A stretch of 64,000 nt of DNA from Erodium maritimum (lineage: Eukaryota; Streptophyta; Magnoliopsida; Geraniales; Geraniaceae), in assembly GCA_963921825.1 (NCBI GenBank), contig OY997589.1, forward strand, positions 5,890,001-5,954,000, in the 5' to 3' direction. Positions within the stretch are counted from its first letter, which is position 1. Every line of letters begins with the position of its first letter. Below are positions 31,025-43,310 of the stretch, piece after piece. Under the pieces are notes generated by a model. That model was not told the DNA's origin, did no database searches, and saw only the letters and a list, made by a program, of their open reading frames with translations. The position numbers and the translations under genes are program-made.

Positions 31025-31354
31025 GTGTCTGTAACCATGCTACAAACACCGAATTGGAAATTATACAGAAGAGAACTAATGCTGAAATCAAAAAGATAGG
31101 ATCGACGGTTGTGACAGCCCCATCATCACAGCTTAACAACTGCCACAGCGTATCGTACGGAATCGAATCCGGGTCTCTACTACTCAACTAGTGGTGCATT
31201 TACATCATCGTGGACGTGGACTAGATCCATCGCAAAAGGATCTGATTTCACTAAGGCGAGCTCTTCCTTAATCTCCATTATTTATCCTTTTAATCTCCTT
31301 AATCACTGCCCATTTTATTCTAATATCTACTATTATCATTGTTGTTGTTACAGA

Positions 31355-31606
31355 ATGGCTTTAAGTGCAGGAGCGCCCCCGAGAGGAAGTGCAGCGGCTG
31401 CTGCTAGCATGCGCCGGAGAAGAACCACAGGCGGCGGCGCAGCCACCGGAGGAGCTTCCGGAACAATGCTTCAGTTCTACACAGACGACGCCCCAGGTCT
31501 CAAGATCTCTCCCAACGTTGTTCTTGTCATGAGCATAGGTTTCATAGCTTTTGTTGCCATCCTCCATGTCATGGGCAAGCTTTACTTTGTCCGTAGAGAG
31601 GCTTAG
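31355..31606 (+). CDS. Sec61 beta subunit of the ER translocon
   Basis: A single coding exon gives 83 residues, the usual plant Sec61-beta length. The N-terminal half is Ala/Gly/Arg-rich with a short basic cluster RRRR at 20-23. The conserved stretch [13 protein letters not shown] lies at 41-53 and is followed by one membrane span (about 54-73) and a short basic tail. Sec61-beta is the tail-anchored small subunit of the Sec61 protein-conducting channel in the ER membrane. An acceptor-like TTGTTGTTACAG ends just before the ATG, so a 5' UTR intron is likely. The hAT element ends only about 330 bases upstream and may lie within the promoter. Confidence 0.93.
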   Translation: MALSAGAPPRGSAAAAASMRRRRTTGGGAATGGASGTMLQFYTDDAPGLKISPNVVLVMSIGFIAFVAILHVMGKLYFVRREA

Positions 31607-33148
31607 AAGCTTTCTTGATCTCAACGGTGAGCCCGCGTATGTTTGAATCTTAACGAATCATCTGTTTAAGGAAATAAACGTCTCAATTCTACAGCAACCC
31701 ACTAGATAGATTACATTATAAATTGTTTACACTACAAATAAGTACAATATATTTTGCCTATGCGACACATATATAAGTAGTGCACATCACACCATGATAC
31801 AAATAGATGAAAATTAGGATTTTGTTGTGCGTGATGGTGGTTTCCTCCTCAATGGAGATGTTACCGTGTGACAATTTATAATGTAACAGATTGTCGTATT
31901 ATCTGCTATTTGCATTTGGGTTTCCCGAAAAAATGTAAAACGAACCAAGGGCCCATTCATCTCCTAGAAACGTCTTCAAAGGTTTTGGCAAGAGCAATTT
32001 ACATGGACACTGATGGCTAAACAGGGATGAGTGCATGGAAAGTTCATTCCCAATACCTGAAATCATTGAGTTTTACTTGGACATGACACGTTTTGGAGGC
32101 TAATCATTTTCAGGTTGCGTCTTCATATACATAATGATCTAAACCCTCTCGACAATTACCCGGTAAGATTACATAGATACCTCGCAGCGTCTCAGGTACA
32201 TTTGCGGGTATTGTTGATAAAAAATAAACGAAAAACTCGTCATTTCAATATCAAACAATAGTGAGACCCAAGCACATTGGTGCTTTCCTTATAAGTACTA
32301 TACCCAACTAACTAGTAGTTTCATCACAGATGAAAAAGAGAAATGGGTCCTCAAAAACAACAAAAATACAAAACAAAGGACTCAAAGATGATGTCAACTT
32401 AAGAAATTCAGTTGAGTTGCATTTCTCATACATAAAGGAAAAGGGAACAAAAATCATCTACCCTTTTTTTCTGGTCATCATTCATTGAAGAAAACCACAA
32501 AGAAAAGAAGTATGATGGTCAAAGTACATTTCTTTTGGTCAAGGTCAAATGCAAAATGCAAAATGCAAATCTTTCTTGTTGCCATGTGATCCGGCTTTCA
32601 CTAAAAGTAATCTTTGTTCCACTCTGTATATATCAAAGAGCGTGAAACTGTGATCCAGAAAAAGACTGGACTGGATCGGACTGCTCAGTGCACGAGACTC
32701 TTACAGTAAACTCAATCATAGACAATTTAACGACATGTCCCAACCATTTGTCCCAGGCATCTCCATAAGCAAAAATAGCATCAATGGGTCCCTCTCACCT
32801 TCCAAAGGAAAAGGAGACCTTGCACATCTCTTCCATATCAAGCATTACAAACTAGTTTTTCATTATGTGCTTGCATTGCTCAAAAGAAAACAAAGTTTCA
32901 TCCAAAGACCCATCATGCATGTGACTCTTTGAATAATTTTAAAAACAACTGGCAACATTCATAAACTGATTTAATCAGTGTCCTGTCAGAGAGTATCTGA
33001 TAAACAATTCAATAAAAATCCAACACCTTGGCCTCACACACCCAAAAACAGCAACATGGTATGCAGATTTGAGCCAAAACACAGTCACATATGCTCAGAT
33101 CTCCACCTCTGTGACCCATGTTGATGCAATTTTGAAAGAGGTTGCACC
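31607..33148. other. intergenic region
   Basis: The start is the likely 3' UTR of Sec61-beta and the end the leader of the ankyrin gene. No gene, RNA or repeat was recognised between them. Confidence 0.5.
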
Positions 33149-34614
33149 ATGGATCCAAGACTGGTGGAAGCAGCTCAGAGAGGGGACATTGCTGGGCTCG
33201 AAGGATTGCTCGTGGACGATTCGTTGTTGCTGGAGAGAAGCTCACTGGGGATGTGCCCTGACACTGCCTTACATGTAGCAGCCATGACAGGACAAACAGA
33301 GTTTGTGCAGAGGGTACTGAAGCTGAAGCCAGAATTGGCAACAAGGCTCAACAGAGATGGGTTCAGCCCTTTGCATTTGGCATCAGCTAATGGGTTTGAA
33401 GACACTGTGAGGGAGATTCTGAAGGTGAGCTCAGGGCTTGGACAGCTCAAGAGCAGTGATGGGAGGACTCCACTTCATTGTGCAGCCATAACAGGCCAAG
33501 TTGAGGTCATAAGAGAGCTGATTTGCTTCTGTCCAGAGTCGAGAAACGACGAAACCCTCACAGGCCACACTGCATTTCATCTTGCAGTGAAGAACAACCA
33601 GTTTCAGGCCTTCAAGGCCATGATTGACATGTTCAAGGCTCCTAATCTTCATCAGCTTTTGAATCTCCAAGACCGTGATGGCAATACTGTTCTGCACCTT
33701 GCAACTGCCAAGAAGCAAACTTTGGTAAGTCCCCTTTACAAATTTTGACTTCTTCCTCATAAGTGCTCAGTACTAACCTTCCCTTTTTGCATAAACAGAC
33801 TGTGAAGTTGCTTCTCGGGCGCGATGATCATGTCCAGCAAGGCACAAACTCCATAGCTGAAGTGAATGCAAGGAACAAGAATGGACTCACAGCACTGGAT
33901 GTGCTAGATGTTGTGGATCAAATGGTGGGAGATCCAAATGATTATAAGCTAAGAGAGTTGCTGATTCGAGCAGGAGCGCGAAGAGGGTACGAATTAGACA
34001 CTCCAGAGCCATACAAGACCAACAATGCTGCACTTACCCTTGCACTTACATCAACAAATCATGACAATCTATTGCAATTCTTACTCAAAGAGCTTCTATT
34101 CCTCAACCCATTGAAGCTATGGAAGAACCTGGCTATGGAGGTGAGGAAATCTCCATCACACACTCAAAGTGCATTGATGGTAGTGGCAGTACTAATAGCA
34201 ACTGTGACCTACCAAGCCATCTTGAGCCCTCCAGGAGGGGTGTTCCACAATGACAACAACACATTTGGGGCCAACATAGCGTTTAGCCCCCAAGAGTTTG
34301 TGCTCTTCATGGGGCCTAACTCGATCGGGTTCTTTGTGTCACTTGCAGTGATAGTCCTTCTGATAGAAGGGTTTCCTCTCAAGGCACTGCTTGGTGTGGC
34401 AGTGAGGAGCATGGCTGCAGCTTATGTTTGTGGGCTGTTCTATATCGGGCCGACGAGCTTCTCAGCTTCCTTGTGGGGAGCTACTGTGATTGGGATCATC
34501 TTCTTGGTGGATTTGGTTAGGTTCTGTCTCTGGCTGTTTGAGAGATGGTCTAAGGAGATAAGGAGGAAAGGGTTTGTTTGTGAGAATGGCTCTGGTTTGG
34601 TTGGTATTGCTTGA
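33149..34614 (+). CDS. ankyrin repeat membrane protein with PGG domain
   Basis: Two exons (33149-33724 and 33799-34614, GT-AG) encode 463 residues. Residues 1 to about 190 hold ankyrin repeats; clear TALHVAA, SPLHLAS, TPLHCAA, TAFHLAV and TVLHLAT signatures are visible at regular spacing, with a further degenerate NGLTALDV repeat after the intron. The C-terminal part (about 305-440) is a PGG domain: a short soluble lead, LSPPGGVFHND near 334-344, and about four hydrophobic spans. The protein ends in a basic tail. This ankyrin-TM family (ACD6/ITN1/BDA1-like) includes plant stress and immune regulators at membranes. Length and the single intron fit BDA1-like members. Function is inferred from family only. 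Confidence 0.92.
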
Positions 34615-35274
34615 GACTTGTTGGAACTATGTGTCTTGGTTCTGTTCTCTAAGTGTAAGTTTCAATAAATCAATGACTTGATCCCCCAATTTTAGTGTCC
34701 ACAAGCCAAACATGTACACTATCTTTCATCTGTAACCCCAAATGAAGTAAGGGTTGATACTTAGACTCTGAAAAGCCAAGAGCTCAAGGTACCAATTTCA
34801 ACTTGATTTGAGAAGATGCAATTGGACCTAAAGCCATCTTAAACATACTGCATAGGGATAATTGCAAAAAAAGTATTATGATGTATTCACTTTTTATAAT
34901 TGCAAAAAGATATCCTGAACTTTCCTTTTTTCGTTACCGTTTGTGTAAATTTGTTTCAAAATCACATTTTTACCCTTCAAATTCTAAATTTAAAAAATAA
35001 TCGTTATTGAAAATTAAGAGAAATAATTGCTGAAAAGTACTTTGATGTAAATTTAACAAATGTTATGAACAAAAAAATCCAAAATATTTACTTCTCTTGC
35101 TTTTGTTCCTCTTTGAACATGAAAAACATGAAGAAAATTTAGATTTTTTGTGTTTCACTTAATATTTTTGGAAATAATAAAATCGTTATTTTAAAGCAAA
35201 ATTATATGGAGTGCAACAAAATGGTTGTTCAGAATATTTATTTTATTTACTACTTTCCACATTGAAGCAAACAT
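34615..35274. other. intergenic region
   Basis: This holds the 3' flank of the ankyrin gene and AT-rich DNA. Nothing else was recognised. Confidence 0.5.
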
Positions 35275-35291
35275 GCTGGAATAGCTCAGTT

Positions 35292-35324
<33 letters not shown>

Positions 35325-35348
35325 GAGGTTCGACCCCTCCTTCTAGCG
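35275..35348 (+). tRNA. tRNA-Asn (GTT)
   Basis: A complete 74-base cloverleaf is visible. The acceptor stem is GCTGGAA with TTCTAGC (one G-T pair) and a discriminator G. The D arm is AGCTCAGTTGGTTAGAGC. The anticodon arm is TGTGG-CTGTTAA-CCACA with anticodon GTT, and the T arm is GGAGG-TTCGACC-CCTCC with the TTCGA box. No intron and no encoded CCA, as normal for a nuclear plant tRNA. The internal A and B box promoters are the D and T arm sequences. Confidence 0.97.
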
Positions 35349-35359
35349 TACACATTTTC

Positions 35360-35423
35360 AACCATTTTTTTCTACAAACCAACCATTTTTTTTCTACAAA
35401 CCAACCATTTTTTTCTACAAACC
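35360..35423. repeat. three short tandem repeats after the tRNA
   Basis: The unit AACCATTTTTTTCTACAAACC occurs three times in a row (21, 22 and 21 bases). Each copy carries a run of at least seven T, so the first could serve as the RNA polymerase III terminator of the tRNA gene 12 bases upstream. Confidence 0.85.
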
Positions 35424-36562
35424 AAGCTCACCCCATAGGTTGAAACGACATGGTTTTGGGCCCCCAATCTGCTTTCCTCTACAGACACATCAAGATCATA
35501 AACACTCCTCAAATTAGTCTGAGATTTTAATATTTGGACAGAAGAATCAAAAGACCAGACTCAATTTCCCAGAATCATTGTTACTTAGACGATTCAGATG
35601 CTTTGCCAATTGGCAACATTATACTCGCCCTTGCTTTCATTACAGGTTTGCGTGTTTCTCGCGCTTCTTACCATCCCTTTATCAAACCCAAAAGTGGTCA
35701 CTGCCTCTTTCCCATAAACCCCATCACAATTGCCACCTTTTTTGCTTCCAACCTTCTAGTTCGCTCTAAATCTGATACCATGTTAAAAGCCGATTGTCCT
35801 CAAAACTCAGAGTAATATTCATTAAACGATGAACGAATTGACATGACACGGTACCCGTTTAAATGGGTCAGTTATTTTGGTGGGTTCTTTTTGTTGTACC
35901 TGTTGAAGTGAATGGAAGTGACATTGAGGTATCCAACTGTGTGGACTTGTTGGCCATTTTGTACCCTCTCATTGTAGCCGGAAAGGTACTTAAAGAGCAC
36001 CGAACCAACAACACTCTGTGTCTGTGCTGTCAATGGGCCTTGTGTGGATGCTGATATTGGAACCATATATTAAACCATACCCACTTCAATGCTTTCTGGT
36101 TGTGGCTGCAACTAGCAACCCTATTTGTTCTCTGAGGAATGGCCATGGAATTGATTTATACCCTCCAATAAAAAACAGACAAAACATAGGTTGTGGATAA
36201 TACTTTCCTATGTTTTGCCTCCTTGGGATTAGCCAAAACATCACCAACCTTGAACAAACAAACAACACCCATATGCAACTTCGGGTTGGTCTCTTTGAAT
36301 CTTATCCTAACTTACCCAATCCAAGAAACCAAACACATAGACACACCCATCACTTATCCTTACAACGGAAGACTGAATCGTGTGTCGGTCTGGTATAATG
36401 TAATGTTCAGCTCTGTTCGATTCTGATTTAGAACTGATAAATAATCAAAAGATCCGATTTTTATATGATAATGAAAATTGGTTGAATTGGTATTTACATA
36501 AAAATGAAAGGGAAATAAAAACCCTAATCTACCCTGTCCTAAAAAAGACATCTTTTTTATTG
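35424..36562. other. intergenic region
   Basis: No gene supported. A minus-strand TGGTATCAGATTTAGAG preceded by TTTTAACA near 35773-35797 looks like an LTR end plus primer site, but no LTR boundaries or second LTR were found. Confidence 0.4.
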
Positions 36563-37615
36563 CTACCTCCAACTAGGCTCTGTTTCAATGATGACGTCAT
36601 GTTCTTCTCTCTGGTTCTCGTCATCATCGTCGCATCTGACCATGATCCAATTCTCGTCAAATCTCCAGCTCTGATTGGGCGTGATCTTTGACAGGCGTCG
36701 GATCCTTTCCCGGGGACACTTCTCCGGAACCGCGCGGCTCTGGCTCGCCGGAGCAGTCTCTGTTTCTTCATCCGCCGAGTTCCAGAAACGCTGATCGAGA
36801 ATGCTCGTCGGAGATGCCGAATTGGGTTCTTCGAACTGCTTCGTTCTCGGATTCGATTCCTCGAGAAACGGATGCTTCAGAAGCTGAGCCGCCGTCCATC
36901 TATCTCGTGGGTCCCTCGTCAAGCACTTTCCCAAAAAATCCTTGGCTTCGCCGGCAAGACTTCCCGGAAGCTCCGGGACGTCGCCGGAGAAGGCGATCCG
37001 GTACAGGGCCGCCACCGGGTCCGCCGCATTAGGCCACGGAGAGGACCCAGTTGCCATTTCCAGAACCGTGCACCCGAGTGACCATATGTCACTCGCGCAC
37101 CCCTGTTCCTCCCCACGCGCCACCTCCGGCGCCATGAACACCGGCGTGCCGCTCATCGGCTCCGAAGCAGAGGAGCCGACCCTCTTCGCGCAACCGAAGT
37201 CCGCAATCTTCGCGCCGGTGTCGGTGATCAGAATGTTGGTACCTTTAATGTCGCAATGTACAAAGCCACGCGAATGTATGTACTCTAGACCCTCCACAAT
37301 CTGCCTCGTGTAGCCCCCGATCGCCGGAACGGCGAGACATCCGCCGCGGGTTTGGTCGGAGAGAGTGCCGGCGGCGGCGTACTCGAAGAAGAGATTGTAC
37401 ATAATCTTGTCGGTCTCCGATGAAATGTCACACCCTTTATACAAAACTATCCGAGGACTAACCCCCAAAGAAGAGAGAATTTGGTGCTCCCTTTGCAGTA
37501 ACTCGGATCGGCCTAGCTCGGCCGACTTGACGGCGAAAACAGAGCCGCCGGAGGTGGCGACGGAGACGGTGGCGGAGGAGCCCCGGCCGATGGTTTGGCC
37601 TCTAGTCCACTCCAT
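36563..37615 (-). CDS. MAPKKK17/18-like protein kinase
   Basis: An intronless gene on the minus strand encodes 350 residues, the usual size of plant MAPKKK17/18 group (MEKK-like) kinases. The catalytic domain fills residues 3-255: glycine loop GRGSSATV at 10-17, Lys30 in FAVKS, Glu43 of helix C, catalytic HCDIKGTN at 120-127 (HCD in place of HRD, typical of this group), DFG at 139-141, and MAPE at 161-164. The C-terminal 95 residues are Ser/Glu-rich and acidic, ending DVIIETEPSWR. These kinases sit at the top of ABA-induced MAPK cascades (MKK3 module). The two ABRE-like ACGTGTC sites upstream suit ABA-responsive expression. All catalytic residues are present. Confidence 0.93.
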   Translation of the reverse strand: MEWTRGQTIGRGSSATVSVATSGGSVFAVKSAELGRSELLQREHQILSSLGVSPRIVLYKGCDISSETDKIMYNLFFEYAAAGTLSDQTRGGCLAVPAIGGYTRQIVEGLEYIHSRGFVHCDIKGTNILITDTGAKIADFGCAKRVGSSASEPMSGTPVFMAPEVARGEEQGCASDIWSLGCTVLEMATGSSPWPNAADPVAALYRIAFSGDVPELPGSLAGEAKDFLGKCLTRDPRDRWTAAQLLKHPFLEESNPRTKQFEEPNSASPTSILDQRFWNSADEETETAPASQSRAVPEKCPRERIRRLSKITPNQSWRFDENWIMVRCDDDDENQREEHDVIIETEPSWR

Positions 37616-37691
37616 GAACGAAAATCAAAGCACTCTTGGTCCTTTGTTGGTTATGGTTGTTATGTTATGGATGATAAGTTGCTAATGTGGA

Positions 37692-37708
37692 GGCTTTATA
37701 TATATATA
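37692..37708 (-). promoter_or_regulatory. TATA box of the MAPKKK gene
   Basis: A TATATATATA run lies about 80-90 bases upstream of the minus-strand ATG. Confidence 0.55.
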
Positions 37709-37792
37709 ACTTATAAAGCACCAAACTTTCTCAATTTTCAAATGGTTAGTGAGGGAGATGGGGGTTGACAATTCCTTTAACGCAAGTCCACA

Positions 37793-37799
37793 ACGTGTC
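37793..37799 (+). promoter_or_regulatory. ABRE-like ACGTGTC
   Basis: ACGTGTC lies about 180 bases upstream of the kinase ATG. It matches the ABA-response core ACGTGKC bound by ABF-type bZIP factors. Confidence 0.5.
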
Positions 37800-37865
37800 A
37801 AAAAACGGGTGGAGTTGGCTGCTCCGGCCACCGTGGCACCTGATGACTTGTCGCATCGAGATCCC

Positions 37866-37875
37866 GACACGTGTC
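37866..37875. promoter_or_regulatory. palindromic ABRE/G-box GACACGTGTC
   Basis: The perfect palindrome GACACGTGTC lies about 255 bases upstream of the kinase ATG and contains ACGTGTC on both strands. A pair of ABREs is the usual requirement for strong ABA response. Confidence 0.6.
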
Positions 37876-37879
37876 CAGT

Positions 37880-40800
37880 AGAAGAGGAGTTTGGAACAAA
37901 AGGGTTGGGATATGGTTGGATTGGAAGGATGAATCCAAAATGGATACTCTGTTTTGTATTTGGAGTTGACTTATATGGAAGATATTTGTGCATTAGACCC
38001 AATTAGGGTTCAACTTTGAAGGAAAATTAGGATTTGGAGGGTTGAACCACCCAAAGGAGAGGGTTGAATTTGGGGATTTTGATGGAGAGAAGGGTTGAAT
38101 TTGGGTATATAACCCATATGGGAAGTGGATTAGATTGGGTAGAGCTTGATCTTGTCAAGGTTCAAGTCTTGATCTAATGTGAACATGTTTTTATTTATCT
38201 TTCCATAAAAAGTCAAACCATAACATGAACCTTCTTTTTTTTTTGGTTAATTTTGCATATTGAAATTAGGTGGGGTCTATTTCCAATTGGAAGATCCAAG
38301 TTGGGGAATTTACTATGAACTCTAGTCCTTTTAAATTGACATATTTTGCTTGACCTAATTTAATTAGGCATTTCCACCAACTTTGGTAGAAAAGTTTTGT
38401 ATCTTTCTAAGCAATGGAGAAGCATAGAAGGTAGACTATAGTTTGATTCAAATATGGGACACAACTTGGAAATGATCAAATCTTCCTCTATTTTCTTTTT
38501 CACACATGCATTTTGAATTTTTTTTAAAGTATTAATTAGTAATCATGTTGAATATTTTAACCATTGAATTACATCACACCTTTGCTTGAACCAACATCCA
38601 AATCAACCTCTCTAGATTCAGTTTGCATAATTAAAACATGGATTATATTTCAATCCAACTAACACTTACACATGTTATATATAATTTTCAAAAACAATAA
38701 TAGTAATTTAAATTTCATGGTCACAACTTTATTTTGTAAATAATGATATGATTGAAATAAAAATAGTTTCATGGTTCTTAATTTTTATTTTCGTTATGAT
38801 ACTTGCTGTTGAGTTTAAACATTATTTTTTGTGAAAATGTAAATTAATCATTTTGTATTTTATTTTGTTATCTCACATTTTTCATAGTTAGGTTAACCAA
38901 ATTTGTCAACTTAGAACAAGACACGACCACTACTTTCTAGAAGAGTGAAGAAGAGATTTAGTGGGTGATTTGGCAAACCTACTATTTAAAATAGGGTTTA
39001 AAATGAGAAAATCTGTAGCCTCCAAGCAAAGTAATCATGATAGATCATGGATTGTGATCTTGCTACTCGAGGAAGATGAGATGATTGTCAAGTCACTTTG
39101 GGTTTTGTCATGGAGTGATGATACTTTCTTTTGATGATAAAACCTTAATTAATTAAATATTAATCAAAGATTAATGTGTTGTTTAACCAAAAGAGAATCA
39201 TTTCAAAAGTCTAGTTTTGGGTGTCTCTTTTGCATGCATGAATAATGTGTGTGCATATTTTTAGGTGTAAAATACATAATATTCATCGAGCGATCTTAGA
39301 AACATGTGTATATTCGATATATTATAATGACAATTGAAATTGTATTTTAATTGACATATTTGACTAATATCCTGACCAACCAATAGAGTATCTTTCAATG
39401 TTCAAATGTATTAAAAAAATCTACATATACAATCAGTTTCCCTTTTTGATTGAGAATGCACAAAATAAAAGTATTGGATTCAAAAGCATCAATAATATGA
39501 ACGATAAATATACTGAATTTTGAATTTATTTTTGTATTTAAAATCCATAAAATAAGGTAGGGTTATTGTATCCTCTTAATCTAATGTTTTGAATGAATTT
39601 TTAGTTTGTATTTTTTAACTATACAGTCAAATAAATAAATAAAAATTGAAATAAAATAAATAAACTTTTATTCTATGATAAATAAAACAAAACTACATTC
39701 CAAGAGTATTATATTGAAAGAACACAAACCAAAAATATGGAAAGTTTGGAGCATTCTTGTTTAAATAGTGAAATGTGTTAAAAATAAGTTAGGGAAGACT
39801 TTATAAAATTTTATAATATAGTCTTTTATTAATTTTGGATGACATCCATGAAATTAGATTTTAAATCAATATATTCTATAACTAAGAAAAAATAAAGCAC
39901 AAAAGTGACGAAAAATGAAGGAACCCCCTTTCAAATAGGTTTCAAGGAAAACAAATGTAGTAGCTCATGAACTTGCTAAACTGACCGTAGAGAGTAGATT
40001 GTGTGAGTGTTGGAAAGGCTTTGGGCTTTCTTTTGTTTCTACTATTGTATCTCGTGCTCTCTTCTAAATAAATTTCCTCTTTTCAAAAAAAATAGCCAGG
40101 AACATGAAATAAAATACAATTTTTTTTTTATATTTTGTCACATCAACATTTATATATTTATTATTAACTTATAGTATCGAAACATTAATCTCACGTCACA
40201 TCAACAGACAACAATAGATACAAAATTATAATGTACATGCCATTTAAATGTGATAAAAAAAGCAAACATCTAATCTAATTTTTCTATGAGAATCTAGTAA
40301 CTTCTGGCTCAAGTTTTAACTTCCTTTCTTCACAAACTTGACCCCCCCAAAAAGAATATCATGAACTTGATGAAAACAGAAGAAGCAAATGAGAGTTGAT
40401 TTTTGAGGGACTAGGAGTTATAGCAAGCTTTATGAGTGAGAGATGGTCCATGACAGTCACTATATATATATGTACATGCTAAACATGCATGCCTCCTCTC
40501 ATAATTAACATTACCCCCACAGAACATAAGGCATAGAGTTTGGCAAAAATAAAAGCACATATTGATGAGTGCTTCATTTTTTTTATTGGGCCTAAAAAAA
40601 GAGAAGTAAATTAAAGCAACCTAATTTCAACACAATCTATAGAGACGTTGCAACTAATTGCAAGAGTAGTTAATTAGTTGGCAACGAGATTCACATAGAG
40701 AAAACAACGGTTAGGCCTTGGTGGGGCTTCAAATTAGGCTATCAAGATAATTAAATGGGATGGTTTCATGGTAATTGTCAACTTAGCTAAGGTGGTTCCA

Positions 40801-42350
40801 AGTTTGTTAGAGACTATAATGTAATGCCTGCTTATTTTATTAGTGTCAATATCGGTTCATAGTGATTAAATCGTTTTTCCATAATATTATTTTCGTGGGT
40901 TACGATTAATTGTTATATGACACATAATTATTCGTTCACTATGAGTAACAAGACATAGATCACTGTTCAACTGGATTAATCGTTCATAAATATCTAACTA
41001 GATTATATAAGTTTTATATCGTTTTGGATGATTCTTTACGTTCTTTTTGTGGTTACTTTTGTTTCATTCATCTCTCCCACAAAAGTTGATGTTGAGTTGA
41101 GAAGGCCATTCATGTGTATGTGAAACCCCATATATGCCATGCGTGACTTGCAAGATTGTTAATGAAAATATGTGTGATCAACGAGGCTTTGCTCACAAGC
41201 AACTAAACTCAACTCACGTGTACTATGAATTTTATTTTCAAATATATATTTTTGGAGTAATTATATTATAACAATTGGGTGAGGATTGCGTGTATATGTA
41301 AAGAGAAAAAATGTGTAATTGTGGGGTCTAGAAAAATAAACGAAAGTGTGTGAAAGGAATTAGGGCACGTTTTTTGATGTGTGGACTTAAGACAGACCAC
41401 ACGTTTATATACAATTGCAATGCATTTTTTTGTTCATTTATTGCTGTAATTTTTAACTATAGCTTCTAGGAATATGCTTTCCAAATCATATTTATTATTT
41501 GTTTTTACTTACTCTTCTTAAATACTCATTATTTCTGATAATTCGGACGGCATTATTGTGAACAGTTCATTTTTTCCGTAATTTATAAAATAGTTTTAAA
41601 ATGAAACGCTCTTTACAAATTAAACTTCAAGTTGAAATTTGTCATATTCGTAAACCGTGAATAGTAAATCAGAATTGTTGATAGAATACATTATGGTTTC
41701 AGTAATTTGATTATATGAAATAGATAGTAAATAGAATGGTAGGTGTCCTTGTGGTTCTAGAAGTAGAAGACCTTGACAAGAGAAGAGACATGAATCAAGG
41801 TTTGGTGAGCATGAGCTCGTACGTACGTAAGGCATGTGTGTTTCAAGCCATGATGTGAGCTTACTTAACCGTTGACCAGCTCCTCTCATGTCGTGGGCCA
41901 ATCAGTTTGAGACTTGTTCGGACCTTAACCGTTGAGTCAATGATCCAAACACCTGACCCCATCATAGTCAACATATACAAAGTGTTAAAAGGCCCAACAT
42001 TTCATCCACCAATGTAAACACAACGATGAAGAAAAAATTTCGCATGACCTCTTGAAAACATATTGCTAGAGATTGAATGTCGAACGCTTTAAAAAAAAAA
42101 GAATAATCCACACGTAATAGTTTTTGGTCTAAGTTGGACTAATGTATAGTAGAGTTTGTTATGCAATCTACAAATCGAGTAACTTAATGTTTTATACGGA
42201 TTTCCTATTCATATGTTGATGGTGTTCTATACGACCTCAATTTGTATCTCTTCGAGGTATGCACTCCTTTTTCGATTATTGCATTCAAGCGAACGAGGTT
42301 GAATAACTTCAACGTTTGAAGTCTCATAATCCAATTCAGCACCTTGTTCG
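37880..42350. other. gene-poor AT-rich region
   Basis: About 4.5 kb with many stops in every frame. The only longer frame, minus 41620-41901, has no recognisable domain and is not supported. No RNA genes or clear transposon ends were seen. Confidence 0.5.
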
Positions 42351-42359
42351 TAGGTCCTT

Positions 42360-43300
42360 TCAACCAAAATGGTTGGAGAAGGGAGGAGAATGATCGACCC
42401 CAAGTCTAAAACTTGTTGCTCTTTTAGTCAAATAACCTCTAGTGGCCAAAGCTCCCTTATGTTTTCTATGGCCATGCATAGTTGTAATACATTTTCACTT
42501 TTAGCTTCACTAACTCTCGATTTCCTCAAATTTTTTGTATTCGTTGTAGTATTTCTCGAATTTGTCGTCTAGTGTGAGAATGATTTTGGCCTTCTCTGTC
42601 TTCGCTTGGTTTATTCGGGTGATGGTGTCTACTTGGCTTTGCACACCCTTCCCCTTCCTTTTCGTAGCCTTTTGGCTCATCGGACGCTCTTCTACATTCT
42701 TATACATTCCAAGGGGCATTAGGGGTACTACCTCCCTCGATTGGATCAGAGGATACCCCACCAGGTTGGGACTCACCACCGAGAATTGTGACATGTTCAT
42801 CATTGGTAGGAAGTAAAGTGGGTGGGGTTGAGCTGTAATTACCAGCCTAGTCCATTCATTGTCGTATAGCTCTTGTCGTTCCTTCCTCCACCTAGAACTT
42901 GTCTTCGAATTCCAACGGGTCAATCCAATGGTTGAGGTTGAAATGTTTCGACTCGATGGGTTTCGCCGTGTTTCGATAAATGTTTTTTGCCGTTTGTTTG
43001 TACCTTTCATCGTCTCATCTGTTGTGCTCTACCTCCTTCTCGCACCGCAGGATGATGATGTACCTCCGCACTGTAGGCGTGTGTCTGTTCCATTGACTCT
43101 TGATGGCTTGCCATGTAAAATCTCTAGGGTCGAATTTCCTCTCTTTCCAGAATTGTTTGGTAACTGTGCCCTACAACGTGCTTCCATCTTGGAAGTTTTC
43201 CTTAATGAGGTCTTTAGTTGTGGTAGTCAGATACGGATGAGGAGCGAGTCCACCTCAAGTAGTCATTTGGTTTGCATGTCTGATGCCGACTTCTTTCGTT
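42360..43300 (-). pseudogene. second broken Harbinger-type Myb/NAM-associated gene
   Basis: On the minus strand, pieces of the same protein type as at 6178-6990 are spread over three frames. They include WKERKFDPRDFTWQAIKSQW (Myb-like core, near 43130), and a C-terminal part with EERPMSQKATKRKGKG followed by a Lys/Glu-rich helix (LDDKFEKYYNEYKKFEE, about 42520-42560). The basic RPxxxKAxKRK motif is characteristic of the NAM-associated domain. Stops and frame changes occur throughout. Assignment is by motif resemblance. Confidence 0.5.
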
Positions 43301-43310
43301 GTGTCAGGCC

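Noticed and set aside
35773-35797. LTR end plus primer-site-like sequence on the minus strand
   Set aside because: TTTTAACA followed by TGGTATCAGA is suggestive, but no LTR boundaries, second LTR or target duplication could be found.
36688-37313. Plus-strand frames of about 114-123 codons opposite the kinase gene
   Set aside because: They are antisense shadows of the MAPKKK coding sequence, which has all kinase motifs in order.
41620-41901. Minus-strand 93-codon frame
   Set aside because: Isolated in AT-rich DNA, without domain, promoter or splice support.
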